From the NCBI GenBank assembly GCA_017311185.1, contig JAESUZ010004534.1, positions 1,426,001-1,490,000 of the forward strand: a stretch of 64,000 nt of DNA, in the 5' to 3' direction. The notes below the pieces were generated by a model, which did no database searches, was not told where the DNA came from, and saw nothing but the letters and a program-made list of their open reading frames with translations. The translations under genes and the position numbers were made by a program. Numbering within the stretch: the first letter of the stretch is position 1; every line of letters begins with the position of its first letter. Shown one piece after another: positions 63,894 to 64,000 of this stretch. Source of the DNA: Proteles cristata cristata. Its lineage: Eukaryota > Chordata > Mammalia > Carnivora > Hyaenidae.

Positions 63894-64000
63894 AAATGCT
63901 CAGTCATGCCTCCTCTTAAGTTTGACTTTGATGGCTTGCAAGTGCTGCAGAACTTTCCGCCACCTCACAGTGCAGAGGATGGAGCCGGAGGCTCCCAGGT

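Noticed and set aside
49456..64000. Search for exons of CLYBL or PCCA, the neighbours of this gene pair in human
   Set aside because: No matching coding sequence was recognised. In human these genes lie tens of kilobases away, so their absence is expected.

Overview
This is a mammalian nuclear DNA window carrying two paralogous zinc-finger transcription factor genes, ZIC2 (minus strand, coding 30349 down to 26807) and ZIC5 (plus strand, coding 40974 to 47119). They sit head to head with about 10.6 kb between start codons. Both flanks hold more than twenty tRNA-derived SINEs of the carnivore CAN-SINE family, with heads of the feliform type (GGGGCGCCTGGGTGGCTCAG) and tails of the CT-repeat plus AAATAAATAAA type. 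I therefore read the source as a feliform carnivore, most likely a felid. The arrangement matches the ZIC5-ZIC2 pair at human 13q32, seen here in the opposite orientation.

Layout. 1-12.2 kb: dense mobile DNA, with L1 fragments on both strands and many SINEs, several nested and many with visible target-site duplications. 12.2-25.7 kb: unique sequence with CpG-rich blocks near 14.3-15.2 and 20.4-24.0 kb and no gene I recognise. 25.7-31.3 kb: ZIC2 with its 3' UTR, three coding exons and CpG-island promoter. 31.3-40.9 kb: shared intergenic interval, CpG-rich near ZIC2, then AT-rich, then CpG-rich again at ZIC5. 40.9-49.45 kb: ZIC5 with two coding exons, a 4.3 kb intron and a 2.3 kb 3' UTR. 49.5-57.9 kb: unique flank with CpG-rich blocks at 52.4-56.7 kb. 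57.9-64 kb: repeats return, including a 66-bp TG microsatellite. No SINE or L1 is recognisable for about 45 kb around the two genes.

Both proteins have the five-C2H2-finger ZIC domain and share an intron at the same codon, the Gly of the THTGEKPF linker between fingers 3 and 4. ZIC2 has a second intron inside finger 5. ZIC proteins bind DNA and act as co-factors in neural plate, neural crest, forebrain and left-right patterning.

The main points for a second look are: (a) ZIC2 exon 3 as written contains a one-base frame break in its glycine tract; (b) ZIC5 exon 1 contains a short compensated frameshift patch; (c) the finger 2-3 coding segments of the two inverted paralogs are 165/170 identical, including an exact 68-bp run, while the next exon is ordinarily diverged; (d) a candidate unannotated exon with good splice signals lies on the minus strand at 58804-59021. 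I saw no bacterial-type system, CRISPR array or functional RNA gene.
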